The notes: generated from the sequence alone by a model not told the origin. A DNA stretch of 64,000 nt from Methylomarinum sp. Ch1-1 (GCF_030717995.2 NZ_CP157743.1:310001-374000), one strand, 5' to 3'; positions 11,010 through 19,735 are shown, numbered from the stretch's first letter. Program-made: numbers and translations.

Positions 11010-11020
11010 TGTTAAAGAGC
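11010..11020 (-). promoter_or_regulatory. boxA antitermination element in the rRNA leader
   Basis: GCTCTTTAACA on the minus strand lies about 50 bp downstream of the last promoter and 160 bp before 16S, the canonical position for leader boxA. It matches the copy in the 16S-23S spacer. Confidence 0.85.
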
Positions 11021-11067
11021 GTGACCGGATCAACCGGCCGAGGACCGAAGCCCTGTTGAGCTCGCCT

Positions 11068-11095
11068 ATTTTACAGCAGAATCTCAACTTGTCAA
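11068..11095 (-). promoter_or_regulatory. rRNA promoter, proximal (third)
   Basis: TTGACA and TAAAAT are separated by exactly 16 bp on the minus strand. The -35 is consensus. It is nearest to the 16S gene; its spacer (AGTTGAGATTCTGCTG) resembles the two upstream copies only at its end. Confidence 0.8.
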
Positions 11096-11187
11096 CCTCC
11101 GTTTCAACTTTTTTTGCCGCCGTCCTGGCGACTTCGAAACGATCCGACAGAGCAAGCTCCGTCTCGATCACCTCGAAAGAGCCGGCC

Positions 11188-11215
11188 ATTATACAGCCTC
11201 AAATCCGTTTGTCAA
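11188..11215 (-). promoter_or_regulatory. rRNA promoter, middle (second)
   Basis: A full-consensus sigma70 promoter: TTGACA, 16 bp, TATAAT, then GG. The second half of the spacer (TTGAGGCTG) is identical to that of the distal promoter, pointing to duplication. Confidence 0.88.
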
Positions 11216-11331
11216 AAGTTTTTTCGGCCCTTTCGAACCGCCTCCCGGCGACCCTCAAAAACCCCAGCCAACTTTCAGCTCCAACCGCTTCCTGCGCCCT
11301 TCCGTCGAACCCAATCAACGAAAGAAGGCGT

Positions 11332-11359
11332 ATTTTACAGCCTCAACGCAAAGTGTCAA
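11332..11359 (-). promoter_or_regulatory. rRNA promoter, distal (first)
   Basis: TTGACA, 16 bp ending TTGAGGCTG, then TAAAAT. It lies about 64 bp upstream of the divergent glycosyltransferase start, so strong divergent initiation could affect that gene. Confidence 0.82.
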
Positions 11360-11422
11360 GCTTTTTGTTCGATGAAGCAAACATTGCTATAGTCTTGCCT
11401 CCATGACGCAATTACGATACTT

Positions 11423-12697
11423 ATGAAGATAGGCATTCAAACCTGGGGCTCTAATGGCGACATCAGACCGATGATTGCATTGGCAAACGGATTACAACAA
11501 GCCGGCCATAAGGTCACTCTGGTCGTCAGCAGCCTCGACAACAGAAATTACCATGCAGTGTGCGAACGGCTCAACATCGACTACCTGCAGACTCCCGAAC
11601 GATTCAACTTTGATCTAGAGGCATTTGCGCAACTGACATTTCGCATGAACAGCGCACAATGGCTGGTCGCCTTGTTGGAAACCGCTTTTTTCCCCTATGA
11701 GGCAGAGATCTACCAGGCCGCCAAACATTTGGTCTCCGATAACGACCTGGTCATCGGCCATCATTTTCTCTATCCGCTGAAACTCGCCGCATTGAAACAG
11801 GACAAAACCTTCTACAGCGTTACATTCTGTCACGGCATTATACCGACCCGCAGCCAAGCACCCATTAGATTCCCCGACCTGGGCCCGCTACTCAATCCCT
11901 GGCAGTGGCGAATCCTCGATTTTGCGTTTAATCTGATGCTGAAAGAAAAGTTGACGCGTCTTTGGCGAGCGGAAGGAATGCCCGATATAAAATCGGTATT
12001 ATCCGATCTATTGAGCTCTGACCGCCTTGATCTAGTCGCCGTCGACCCTGCCCTCTGTCCTGGCTATCTAGATTGGCCGCCGCATCATCATGCCTGCGGA
12101 TTTCTCAATTTACCCGCCGACGCCGATGACTGGCGCATCGATGACAAGTTACGCCTGTTTTTGGATTCAGGTCCGGCGCCTGTTTATATGACCTTCGGCA
12201 GCTTGCAGCAAGCCGTTCCGGATTGGAGCATGCAGCTCTTTATCGACGCCTGCCGTCTTGTCGGCTGCCGCGCCATCATCCAAACCAGCGCCGAACGATA
12301 TCCAGAGAACAGCGAACTAGACAATATTTATTTCATCGGCAAACACCCCCACCAGCGCCTGTTCCCCCACTGCGCCGCCGTGGTCCATCATGGCGGCGCA
12401 GGAACAACGCACTCCGCCTCTCTCTGCGGCCGCCCCTCCATCGTCATCCCTTTTATGGACGAACAACTATTCTGGGGACAAACATTGGAAAAACTGGGTA
12501 TCGCGCCGAAATCATTGTCGGCAAAACGCGCGACAGCCGCCGGGCTTGCCTCGCGCATCGACGTCGTACTCAGCAACCAAGCATTCAGCGAGCGCGCCTC
12601 ATCGATAGGCGCAACAATCAGCGGCAGCCAGGGTGTTATGAAAGCGGTGCAGCTGATTGAACACGCAGCCGCCGACATCGTTCCCAAATGCGGTTGA
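11423..12697 (+). CDS. GT1-family glycosyltransferase (sterol/lipid type)
   Basis: A 424-residue GT-B glycosyltransferase of family 1. The N-terminal domain begins KIGIQTWGSNGDIRPMIALA, matching the acceptor-domain start of sterol and macrolide glucosyltransferases. The C-terminal nucleotide-sugar site is AAVVHHGGAGTTHSASLCG followed by PSIVIPFMDEQLFWG (about residues 318-355), where the HHGGAGT block contacts the donor phosphate. The likely reaction is transfer of a hexose from a UDP-sugar to a lipid or isoprenoid acceptor. Family members act on sterols, hopanoid-like lipids or antibiotics, so the acceptor is open. It stands alone, divergent from the rRNA promoters. The ATG at 11423 gives the normal N-terminus but the ribosome-binding site is weak. 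Confidence 0.8.
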   Translation: MKIGIQTWGSNGDIRPMIALANGLQQAGHKVTLVVSSLDNRNYHAVCERLNIDYLQTPERFNFDLEAFAQLTFRMNSAQWLVALLETAFFPYEAEIYQAAKHLVSDNDLVIGHHFLYPLKLAALKQDKTFYSVTFCHGIIPTRSQAPIRFPDLGPLLNPWQWRILDFAFNLMLKEKLTRLWRAEGMPDIKSVLSDLLSSDRLDLVAVDPALCPGYLDWPPHHHACGFLNLPADADDWRIDDKLRLFLDSGPAPVYMTFGSLQQAVPDWSMQLFIDACRLVGCRAIIQTSAERYPENSELDNIYFIGKHPHQRLFPHCAAVVHHGGAGTTHSASLCGRPSIVIPFMDEQLFWGQTLEKLGIAPKSLSAKRATAAGLASRIDVVLSNQAFSERASSIGATISGSQGVMKAVQLIEHAAADIVPKCG

Positions 12698-13010
12698 GAA
12701 TCGCTCATTGATTATCTCACCTCCGCATGCCCTCAGATCTCAGCCAATACAAGCATGCTATGCATATCCAGAAAAGGCTGTATAAGCACTGCGCATGATC
12801 AGCAATTTCCAGCTTGCGCATTTTAGCGGCCTTGCTCTTTTGAAAGAAGTATTAAAACCCCATGCCTGAGGATTAATGGGGATGGGCATACTTTACTGGT
12901 ACAGTTTATGCGTGAATGGTTTTCTGAAAAATCCGGGCTAAAAATCAGAAATATGCGGAATAGTTACGATATGATGAGCATGTCAACTATTCGAAAATTG
13001 GAGTACAACA
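12698..13010. other. Intergenic region
   Basis: About 313 bp with no ORF, RNA gene or clear repeat. The last 60 bp, AT-rich with TACGATATGATG around 12965, probably hold the promoter of the next gene, which has a good GGAG ribosome-binding site. Confidence 0.4.
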
Positions 13011-13313
13011 ATGACTACTATCACAGACCCAGTAATTGGCCGTTGGTATAAGGATGTTGAAAACAATTTGACCTTCACCGTCGTAGCCATAGAAGAAGAT
13101 AGCGACCTGATCGAAGTTCAATATCTCGATGGCGACATTGGCGAATACGACAACGAGACATGGTACAATTCGACTTTCGATTATATCGAGGAACCGGAGG
13201 ATTGGAGCGCACCCTATGGCGAGATCGAACGCGACGACCTAGGTTATTCCGACACGGACAATCATAACTCTCCGGGCCAAGAAGACATCGATCTTTCCGA
13301 CTATTACGACTAG
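13011..13313 (+). CDS. Small acidic conserved protein (DUF6763-like)
   Basis: A 100-residue, strongly acidic protein. The first half forms a compact beta-rich unit (GRWYKDVENNLTFTVVAIEED, then IEVQYLDGDIGEYDNETWY) resembling a small SH3-like fold, and the second half is a low-complexity acidic tail rich in D, E and Y. I believe it belongs to DUF6763, a family of short gammaproteobacterial proteins with no known function. A GGAG ribosome-binding site precedes the ATG. It lies 12 bp upstream of the ATPase gene and may be co-transcribed with it and with metA. Confidence 0.65.
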   Translation: MTTITDPVIGRWYKDVENNLTFTVVAIEEDSDLIEVQYLDGDIGEYDNETWYNSTFDYIEEPEDWSAPYGEIERDDLGYSDTDNHNSPGQEDIDLSDYYD

Positions 13314-13325
13314 GATATTGAAGAC

Positions 13326-14171
13326 ATGAAAATGAGTCCCCGGCAATTCCTTGACTGGGAATCCAAAAGCATCACCCTGCTGGCCATGTCCGGCGCCGGC
13401 AAAACCACATTGGCCAACAAACTTCCCAAGGACAAATGGTTCCATTATTCCGGCGATTACCGGATCGGCACCAAATATCTCTCTGAACCCATCCTGGACA
13501 ACATCAAACGCCAGGCCATGGAAGTTCCGTTCCTGAGAAACCTGCTGCTTACCGACTCTATTTATATCTGCAATAACATTACCGTCGACAACCTGGCCCC
13601 GGTTTCCAGCTTTCTCGGCAAACTGGGAGACCCTGCGCAAGGGGGCTTATCCCTGACCGAGTTCAAGCGCCGCCAAGCCCTGCATCGCCAAGCTGAAATC
13701 GCGGCGATGCGGGATGTGCCTGATTTCATACAGAAAGCCGAAGACATCTATGGTTACAAACACTTTCTGAACGATGCCGGCGGCAGCGTCTGCGAACTGG
13801 ACTGCCCGGAGGTGATCGAAGAGCTGGCCGAACACACGCTTATTGTTTATATCAAGATTCCTCCGGCGATGGAAAAAACCATTATCGAGCGCGCCAAGAG
13901 CGACCCTAAACCGCTTTATTACCGTGAAGCCTTTTTGGACGAAAAATTGGCTGAGTACATGGCCCTGCATAGCTATGACTGTACCGACCGCATTCAACCC
14001 GATGACTTTGCCAGCTGGGTCTTTCCCGAGCTATTCAAGTCCAGACTGCCGCGCTATGAAGCAATTGCCGACCGATACGGCTACACGGTTTCGGCAGACG
14101 ATATCGCTCATGTAACCGGCGAACAGGATTTTCTGCAGATTATCGCAGATGCTATCGCCAAACAGTCCTAA
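13326..14171 (+). CDS. P-loop ATPase/kinase-like protein of unknown function
   Basis: A 281-residue protein with a Walker A motif near the N-terminus (LLAMSGAGKTTLANKL, residues 17-32), the form seen in small-molecule kinases and AAA-type ATPases. HYSGDYRIGTKYL follows, reminiscent of an adenylylsulfate- or nucleoside-kinase substrate loop. The rest (IYICNNITVDNLAPVSSFLGKL and an alpha-helical C-terminus) is a pattern I recognise only as a conserved hypothetical ATPase. The start could be the ATG at 13326 or 13332. It lies between the DUF6763-like gene and metA, spaced 12 bp from each, suggesting an operon. No function is assigned. Confidence 0.65.
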   Translation: MKMSPRQFLDWESKSITLLAMSGAGKTTLANKLPKDKWFHYSGDYRIGTKYLSEPILDNIKRQAMEVPFLRNLLLTDSIYICNNITVDNLAPVSSFLGKLGDPAQGGLSLTEFKRRQALHRQAEIAAMRDVPDFIQKAEDIYGYKHFLNDAGGSVCELDCPEVIEELAEHTLIVYIKIPPAMEKTIIERAKSDPKPLYYREAFLDEKLAEYMALHSYDCTDRIQPDDFASWVFPELFKSRLPRYEAIADRYGYTVSADDIAHVTGEQDFLQIIADAIAKQS

Positions 14172-14182
14172 CAGGTCATACT

Positions 14183-15247
14183 ATGCCTCTGGTTGCCCAT
14201 ACAGCCCTGCCAACGTTTCAGCGCCTAAAAGAAGAAGGCGAAGACATCCTCACGCCCGACCGCGCCAGTCACCAACATATACGCGAATTGCATATCGGCT
14301 TGCTTAACATCATGCCGGACGCAGCGCTGGAAGCCACCGAAAGACAGTTTCTTCGTCTGGTCGGCGCCTGCAATCAAATCGCCCAATTCCATGTACACCT
14401 ATTCACCATCAACGGCCTGGCTCGCAGCCCTCAGGCCCAGGCCCATATAGACACTTATTACGAATCGTTCGCACAAATCAAGCAAGAGGGCCTGGACGCG
14501 CTGATCATCAGCGGCGCCAACGTCACCCATAATCACTTGCAAGACGAGGATTTCTGGCAGCCTCTGACCGAAGTTTTTGCCTGGGCCAAGGAAAATGTCA
14601 CGTCCATACTCTGTTCCTGTCTTGCCACCCATGCGTTGATTCAATATTGTTATGGCATAGAACGCACGCGCCTGCCCGCTAAGCGCTGGGGCGTTTTTTC
14701 GCACAAGGTCTTGGATCGCAAACACCCGCTGGTTGCCGAAATCAATACCCGCTTCGATGTGCCCCACTCGCGCTTCAACGAAATTTTCCAAAACGACATG
14801 GAGCAACACGGGCTGAAGGTGCTGGTCGTCAGTCTGGAAGCCGGCGTGCATCTAGCCGTCAGTCCGGATGGTTTTCGCATCGTATTTTTCCAGGGCCATC
14901 CTGAATACGACGACATCAGCCTGCTAAAAGAATACAAACGCGAAGTGATTCGTTATTATCACGGCGAACGCAAGGATTATCCCCCCTACCCGGAACACTA
15001 TTTCAACGAGACGGTCCGTCATGTCTTCGCCGAATATGAGTTACAAATCAAGACGGCTAAAGCCTCCGAACATGAGATGCCGCCATTCCCCGAAGCGGCG
15101 ATCATCGAATATCTGGACAATACCTGGAGAGACTCGGCCAAGGCCGTCTTCAACAACTGGCTGGGCAAGGTCTATCAAATCACCAACCAAGCCAGACGCC
15201 TGCCTTTCATGGAAGGCATCGACCCGAATAATCCGTTAAACCTGTAA
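14183..15247 (+). CDS. metA: Homoserine O-acyltransferase, MetA type
   Basis: A 354-residue enzyme of the MetA family that activates homoserine for methionine synthesis using an acyl-CoA. The catalytic Cys is C146 in SILCSCLATHAL, aligned with C142 of E. coli. The catalytic His lies in FFQGHPEYD, followed by the conserved KREVIRYY region. It is longer than E. coli MetA (309), with an extended C-terminus. The residue that separates succinyl-CoA users (Glu) from acetyl-CoA users (Gly), position 111 in E. coli, aligns with His here (GANVTHNHLQDEDFW). The acyl donor is therefore not certain despite the usual annotation as succinyltransferase. It starts 11 bp after the ATPase gene and is followed directly by the deaminase. 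Confidence 0.85.
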   Translation: MPLVAHTALPTFQRLKEEGEDILTPDRASHQHIRELHIGLLNIMPDAALEATERQFLRLVGACNQIAQFHVHLFTINGLARSPQAQAHIDTYYESFAQIKQEGLDALIISGANVTHNHLQDEDFWQPLTEVFAWAKENVTSILCSCLATHALIQYCYGIERTRLPAKRWGVFSHKVLDRKHPLVAEINTRFDVPHSRFNEIFQNDMEQHGLKVLVVSLEAGVHLAVSPDGFRIVFFQGHPEYDDISLLKEYKREVIRYYHGERKDYPPYPEHYFNETVRHVFAEYELQIKTAKASEHEMPPFPEAAIIEYLDNTWRDSAKAVFNNWLGKVYQITNQARRLPFMEGIDPNNPLNL

Positions 15248-15715
15248 ATGCATCAGCAATTTCTACAGCAAGCGATAGAACTGGCTTGTCAAAATGTCGT
15301 CGCCAACAGCGGCGGCCCTTATGGCGCCGTCATCGTCCATGATGGCCGTGTTATCGCCAGCAGCGGCAATAGGGTCACCCATGATCTCGATCCGACGGCG
15401 CATGCCGAAATCATGACGATCAGGGCCGCCTGTCAATTTCTTCAGGATTTCCAACTGACCGACTGTATACTCTACGCCAGCTGCGAACCCTGCCCCATGT
15501 GTCTGGGCGCCATTTATTGGGCCAGATTGAAGGAAGTCTACTATGCTAGCAACCGTTTGGATGCCGCAGCCGCAGGCTTTGACGACTGCTTCATTTATGA
15601 CGAATTGGAAAAACACCCCGAACAAAGAAAAATTGCGATGCGTCAATTGACGATCGGCAATGCGCGCAGACCCTTCGAACTGTGGCGCGCTCAACAGGAC
15701 AAGCTGCCATACTGA
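15248..15715 (+). CDS. guaD: Guanine deaminase, cytidine-deaminase fold
   Basis: A 155-residue zinc deaminase converting guanine to xanthine. The zinc site is complete: HAEIMTIRA (H52, proton-shuttling E54) and SCEPCPMC (C82, C85). The overall sequence closely follows Bacillus subtilis GuaD, including PTAHAE, CEPCPMCLGAIYWAR, the AGFDDCFIYDEL segment and the C-terminal FELWRAQ. These last features separate it from tRNA adenosine deaminase (TadA) and cytosine deaminase. The ATG follows the metA stop directly (TAA then ATG), so the two genes are translationally linked. Confidence 0.88.
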   Translation: MHQQFLQQAIELACQNVVANSGGPYGAVIVHDGRVIASSGNRVTHDLDPTAHAEIMTIRAACQFLQDFQLTDCILYASCEPCPMCLGAIYWARLKEVYYASNRLDAAAAGFDDCFIYDELEKHPEQRKIAMRQLTIGNARRPFELWRAQQDKLPY

Positions 15716-15742
15716 GATTGCCTAGGAGGGGGGAATTGACGA

Positions 15743-16189
15743 CTATTTCTCCGCCGTTTCCGCCGCCGCTTCGGCCGCAGAAGGCTCGCTGGTAGCCGTT
15801 GCTTTTTTCACTTTCAACAACCAGCCATCCTGTCCACGGCAGCCGCCGTCTTTTGCCTTCGCCTCGATATGGATACGCGCATATTTGCCGCTGACCGAAG
15901 ACGGCAATTTAGCGGTCACGACAAAAAAGTTCATCTTATCGACCACGTCAACCTCCATCGGCACTTTTCTAGCCTCGGCCTTGATTGTCGCGGGGTCGGC
16001 CCAGTTGGACACATGGAAGGATATCTTCGTTTCCGGCTCGACTTCGGACAAATGAGCCGGTTCGAAGGTTCTGAATCTCGGTTTCTTACATTTCTTGTCT
16101 TCGCTTTCCGAACTGTAGGCAAAAACATTGCCGGCCAGCAGCGCCATCCCCAACACAATTATCGTTTGCAAGCTTTTTGTAATTTTCAT
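15743..16189 (-). CDS. Secreted hypothetical protein
   Basis: A 148-residue protein with a clear N-terminal signal peptide (KITKSLQTIIVLGMALLAGNVFA, cleavage near residue 24). The mature part contains two Cys that could pair (EDKKCKKPRF and KDGGCRGQDGW) and a beta-rich core (KISFHVSNWADPATIKAEA, NFFVVTAKLPSSV). The C-terminus is an Ala/Glu-rich tail. I do not recognise the family. The gene is convergent with guaD, 27 bp apart, and divergent from msrP. Confidence 0.6.
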   Translation of the reverse strand: MKITKSLQTIIVLGMALLAGNVFAYSSESEDKKCKKPRFRTFEPAHLSEVEPETKISFHVSNWADPATIKAEARKVPMEVDVVDKMNFFVVTAKLPSSVSGKYARIHIEAKAKDGGCRGQDGWLLKVKKATATSEPSAAEAAAETAEK

Positions 16190-16435
16190 AATCAGCCTCT
16201 ATAGTCTTAGTTCACTCCTCGACCTGAACTTTAATCACTTTCGTAAAACAATTCAACTTAGACAAAATTTGCTAGACCCAAAAATAAGCACTTGCTATGT
16301 TGCCGCGATCGCCTTCGCTGCATTATCGATACGTCTTTGTTGTGAACTCTTCGCCAGTCATGTTTACTAATAGTAAGTATTTAGCCTGCATCATCTCGTT
16401 ATCCCGATATATCCAACAATCGATAGGGCCCCATC

Positions 16436-17380
16436 ATGCTAATCAAGGAATCGCCGAACATCGCCAGCAGTGAGATAACCGATCAGTCCGTTTTTAAGGC
16501 CCGCCGACAGATTATCAAGGCTGCGATGGGCATCAGTGTCGCCAGCATGTTGCCAAACTCAGTAAGCGCGACGGACAAACGTTATCAAAACATTCCTGTC
16601 GGTCCTTATTCGCAAGATTTGCAGGTCACCGACTTTGAAGATGTCAGTCATTACACCAATTATTACGAGTTCACCACCAACAAGACCGACGCCACGGTAT
16701 TGGCTCAGGGTCTGCAAACCTCGCCTTGGCAAGTAAAAATAGACGGCGAAGTGGATAAACCAGGTATTTATAATCTGGAGGACATCCTAAAAGACAATCC
16801 ACTACAACAAAGAATCTACCGCTTTCGCTGCGTGGAAGCCTGGTCTATGGTCGTGCCTTGGATAGGCTTTCCGCTAGGCGAATTGCTGAAAAAATTTCAA
16901 CCGACCTCGCGCGCCAAATTCGTAGAATTCACCACCTTATACAATCCAAGGGTCATGATTGGCCAGGGCGGCGACTCTCTGCCCTGGCCTTATCGCGAAG
17001 GTCTGCGTATCGACGAAGCGATGCATCCGCTGACTTTGCTGGCGACCGGCATGTATGACCAAGAACTCCCCAAACAAAACGGCGCGCCGCTACGCCTGGT
17101 CGTCCCCTGGAAATACGGCTTTAAAAGCATCAAAGCCATCGTCAGAATAAGACTATTGGAAAGTATGCCGGCAACGGCATGGAATCAACGCGCGCCGGGG
17201 GAGTACGGTTTTTACGCCAACGTCAATCCCGAAGTCCCTCATCCGCGCTGGAGCCAGGCTCGTGAACGAATGCTCGGCGCCAGTATTTTCACCCCAAAAC
17301 GCAGGACCGAAAAATTCAACGGCTACGGCGAACAAGTCGCAGCACTCTACCGCGGCATGGATCTGAAAAAATTTTTCTGA
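16436..17380 (+). CDS. msrP: Periplasmic methionine sulfoxide reductase, catalytic subunit
   Basis: MsrP (YedY), a molybdopterin enzyme that repairs oxidised methionine in periplasmic proteins. The 314-residue protein has an N-terminal twin-arginine region (KARRQIIKAAMGISVASML) and the sulfite-oxidase fold. The molybdenum-ligand Cys is C132 in YRFRCVEAWSM. The segments PWPYREGLRIDEAMHPLTLLATGMYDQ and PWKYGFKSIKAIVRI are typical. Its stop codon overlaps the start of msrQ, the membrane haem partner that feeds it electrons. No two-component regulator of the YedVW type is adjacent. Confidence 0.93.
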   Translation: MLIKESPNIASSEITDQSVFKARRQIIKAAMGISVASMLPNSVSATDKRYQNIPVGPYSQDLQVTDFEDVSHYTNYYEFTTNKTDATVLAQGLQTSPWQVKIDGEVDKPGIYNLEDILKDNPLQQRIYRFRCVEAWSMVVPWIGFPLGELLKKFQPTSRAKFVEFTTLYNPRVMIGQGGDSLPWPYREGLRIDEAMHPLTLLATGMYDQELPKQNGAPLRLVVPWKYGFKSIKAIVRIRLLESMPATAWNQRAPGEYGFYANVNPEVPHPRWSQARERMLGASIFTPKRRTEKFNGYGEQVAALYRGMDLKKFF

Positions 17381-17994
17381 TGCAACCTAGCAAACAAGCA
17401 TGGGGCCTGATCAAACTTGCCGTTTTTATTGTCTGCCTAACGCCGTTCCTGCTGTTGTGCCTGGACACCTGGCAGGATAATCTCGGCGCCAACCCGATCG
17501 AAGCCCTGCACATTAGGCTGGGCGACTGGGCTTTGCGATTTTTATGCCTCAATCTGTTTTTAAGCCCTTATAAACATCTGACCGGACAACATTGGGTCAA
17601 CCGGTTTCGTCGCATGCTGGGACTCTATTGTTTTTTCTATGCTTTCATGCATCTACTGGTGTATATCGTTCTGGATCTGTCTTTATCATCACAAGCATTG
17701 CTCGATGAAATCCGGGAAAGCCCCTATATATTGTTCGGCCTGATTACCTTCGTCCTATTGTTGCCGATGGCGATGACCTCCAGCAAAAACATGCAAAGAC
17801 GCCTGGGGAAAAACTGGAAAAGACTGCATAGCCTTATTTATCCGGCGGCGATAACGGCAGTGCTACACTATATCCTGCTCGTTAAATCGGATTTAAATGA
17901 GCCGTTGATCTATGCGGATATCGTATTGATACTCCTGGCTTACCGACTAATCAGGCATATCAAAAAACAGCGTATAATGGTGAAAACCAGCTAA
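17380..17994 (+). CDS. msrQ: Haem-binding membrane subunit of MsrPQ
   Basis: MsrQ (YedZ), a 204-residue, six-helix b-haem protein of the ferric-reductase family that passes quinone-pool electrons to MsrP. Conserved elements are LRFLCLNLFLSPYKHLTG, the histidine in FYAFMHLLVYI, and W-x-LHSLIYPAAITAVLHY with further candidate haem histidines. The length matches the family. The ATG overlaps the last base of msrP, so translation is coupled. A hairpin follows the stop by about 15 bp. Confidence 0.92.
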   Translation: MQPSKQAWGLIKLAVFIVCLTPFLLLCLDTWQDNLGANPIEALHIRLGDWALRFLCLNLFLSPYKHLTGQHWVNRFRRMLGLYCFFYAFMHLLVYIVLDLSLSSQALLDEIRESPYILFGLITFVLLLPMAMTSSKNMQRRLGKNWKRLHSLIYPAAITAVLHYILLVKSDLNEPLIYADIVLILLAYRLIRHIKKQRIMVKTS

Positions 17995-18000
17995 GCGGAC

Positions 18001-18035
18001 AAAAAAAAGGCAGCTAAAAATAACTGCCTATAAAA
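18001..18035. terminator. Hairpin terminator after msrQ
   Basis: AGGCAG at 18009 pairs with CTGCCT at 18024, followed by ATAAAAATT on the plus strand and by eight T on the minus strand. The plus-strand T tract is imperfect, so efficiency is uncertain. Confidence 0.55.
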
Positions 18036-18193
18036 ATTAGGAAAATATAGCGCAACTTTTAACTGTAAGACCCTAAAAGTTATAGTAAATAGTAGCAACG
18101 CATCAGGCAAATTAAAATGTGACATATTGTCGCATCTGTCCCCTCTTTATATATTATATTAATATCGCCTGTTTTAAATAATCCGCAATTGTT

Positions 18194-18346
18194 ATTATTC
18201 AGCGTATTTTTATCAGAAGGAGTAGGCTATTGATTTATCGGGCTGTCTGCAACAGGACGTTGCAGTCAGAGCTTACATGGAAGTATTCACGCGTCCCGAG
18301 AAATCAATGGTCTACTCCCTAAACCCTGAAAGATACTGAATAGTTA
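18194..18346. repeat. 153-bp palindromic MITE-like repeat, copy 1
   Basis: Nearly identical to 24694-24847. The outer ends read ATTATTCAG...CTGAATAGTTA (inverted). Inside is a 23-bp imperfect stem (GAGTAGGCTATTGATTT... against ...AAATCAATGGTCTACTC), and the top holds a smaller hairpin CTGCAAC/GTTGCAG. It has no ORF. It lies just upstream of regB and may carry or displace promoter elements. Confidence 0.75.
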
Positions 18347-18367
18347 CCCGCAATTAAACTTAAATTA

Positions 18368-19735
18368 ATGTTTTCACAAGTCCTGCCCAAATCCGAAATC
18401 TCCATACGAGAAAACCTCAAGTGGTTGTTTATTCTAAGGAATCTTATGATTTCCGCGGAAGCGCTATTAATTTTTCTGGCCACTTATGGACTGGGCATCA
18501 AGCTGCCGCAGGAACAATTATGGCTAGTGATATTGTCGATTGCCGCCGTAAATCTTTACACCTGGATGCGCCTGCAAACTGAGGAGGTAGTCACCGACCT
18601 GGAAATTTTTTCCCAGATATCGATCGATGTGCTTGCCATCGCCTCTCTGCTTTATCTGACCGGTGGCGCTTCCAACCCGATCATCTGGGTGTTTCTGTTA
18701 CCGCTGATCATCACCGCGATCATGTTGCCACAGGCTTATGTCTGGAATATGGTGATACTGACCTCATCCATTTACACCGTGCTGATCGGCTTCAATATTC
18801 CGTTGCCGGCAATCGAACCGCATGTCCCCGACCCCAAGTTCCTGACGCCGGAAATGAGTCATCAACTGCATATGATGAGCGATAAGAATTATTTTAACCT
18901 GCATATTTTCGGCATGTGGTTCGGTTTTGTTTTCAGCGCCGGTCTGGTCGCCTTCTTCGTCGTTGAATTATCCAACACGCTAAAGGAAAGGGAGCGCAAT
19001 CTGGCCGATGCCCGCGAAAGCGCGTTGCGCGACGAACGAGTCGTTTCGTTAGGTACGCTAGCCGCCAGCGCCGCGCACGACATGGGGACGCCATTAGGCA
19101 CTATCGCGATCCTGACTCATGAGATACAACAGGAATTTCCCGAGCATCGATACCCGGATCTACAACAGAAAATGACTATCATGCAACAACAAATCGACCG
19201 TTGCAAAGAGGCGTTATCGGTGATGTCCGCCACGGCCGGCGAAATGCGCGCCGAATCGGGTAAAATCATGCTGTTAACTCAATATATCGACGAAGTGCTC
19301 AATCAATGGCGCGCCCATAACCCCTCGACAAAACTGAACCTGTTCGTTTCCCCGGATAATTATATGGAGGCCAGGATTATCGCCGAACGCACCCTGACTC
19401 ATTCCATCATTAACATCCTCAACAATGCCGCCCAAGCCACGCCGGACCATGAAGGCATCGAATTCCACGCCAACTGGGACCGAGAATTACTGCATCTTAA
19501 AATCCGCGACTTCGGCCCAGGCTTACCGTCCGAATATCTAGACCTGGTCGGCCAGCAACCGGTCATCAGTAAAAAACAAGGCATGGGCGTAGGACTGTTC
19601 TTAACCTACTCCACAATCAAACGCCTAGGCGGTACAATACAGTTCAGCAACCTCGAAGCCGGCGGAGCCTGCATTGAAATCGCCCTGCCAATACTAGCGA
19701 CGGAGACTCAAGATGACGACATTGGAGTCGGATAA
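18368..19735 (+). CDS. regB: RegB/PrrB-type redox sensor histidine kinase
   Basis: A 455-residue membrane sensor kinase of the RegB/PrrB/ActS group, which reads the redox state of the quinone pool. About six hydrophobic helices occupy residues 20-200. The quinone-site motif GGASNP is at 99-104. The H-box AASAAHDMGTPLG puts the phosphorylated His at 237. The redox-active Cys of RegB is matched by C279 in QIDRCKEAL. The ATP-binding domain shows NILNNAAQAT, IRDFGPGLP and KQGMGVGLFL. The gene overlaps regA by 23 bp. In purple bacteria this pair controls respiration and carbon and nitrogen fixation; targets here are unknown. Confidence 0.9.
   Translation: MFSQVLPKSEISIRENLKWLFILRNLMISAEALLIFLATYGLGIKLPQEQLWLVILSIAAVNLYTWMRLQTEEVVTDLEIFSQISIDVLAIASLLYLTGGASNPIIWVFLLPLIITAIMLPQAYVWNMVILTSSIYTVLIGFNIPLPAIEPHVPDPKFLTPEMSHQLHMMSDKNYFNLHIFGMWFGFVFSAGLVAFFVVELSNTLKERERNLADARESALRDERVVSLGTLAASAAHDMGTPLGTIAILTHEIQQEFPEHRYPDLQQKMTIMQQQIDRCKEALSVMSATAGEMRAESGKIMLLTQYIDEVLNQWRAHNPSTKLNLFVSPDNYMEARIIAERTLTHSIINILNNAAQATPDHEGIEFHANWDRELLHLKIRDFGPGLPSEYLDLVGQQPVISKKQGMGVGLFLTYSTIKRLGGTIQFSNLEAGGACIEIALPILATETQDDDIGVG

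Larger units (their letters stand above)
10849..11422 (-). other. rRNA operon promoter and leader region
   Basis: This 574-bp stretch holds three tandem sigma70 promoters and a boxA, listed separately, and ends at the 16S gene. The part between boxA and 16S should form the upstream arm of the 16S processing stem. The divergent glycosyltransferase gene begins at its far end. Apparent ORFs here are not credible. Confidence 0.75.

Noticed and set aside
10885-11406. Long plus-strand frame of 173 codons over the rRNA promoters
   Set aside because: The DNA is explained by promoters, boxA and leader; the translation is low in structure.
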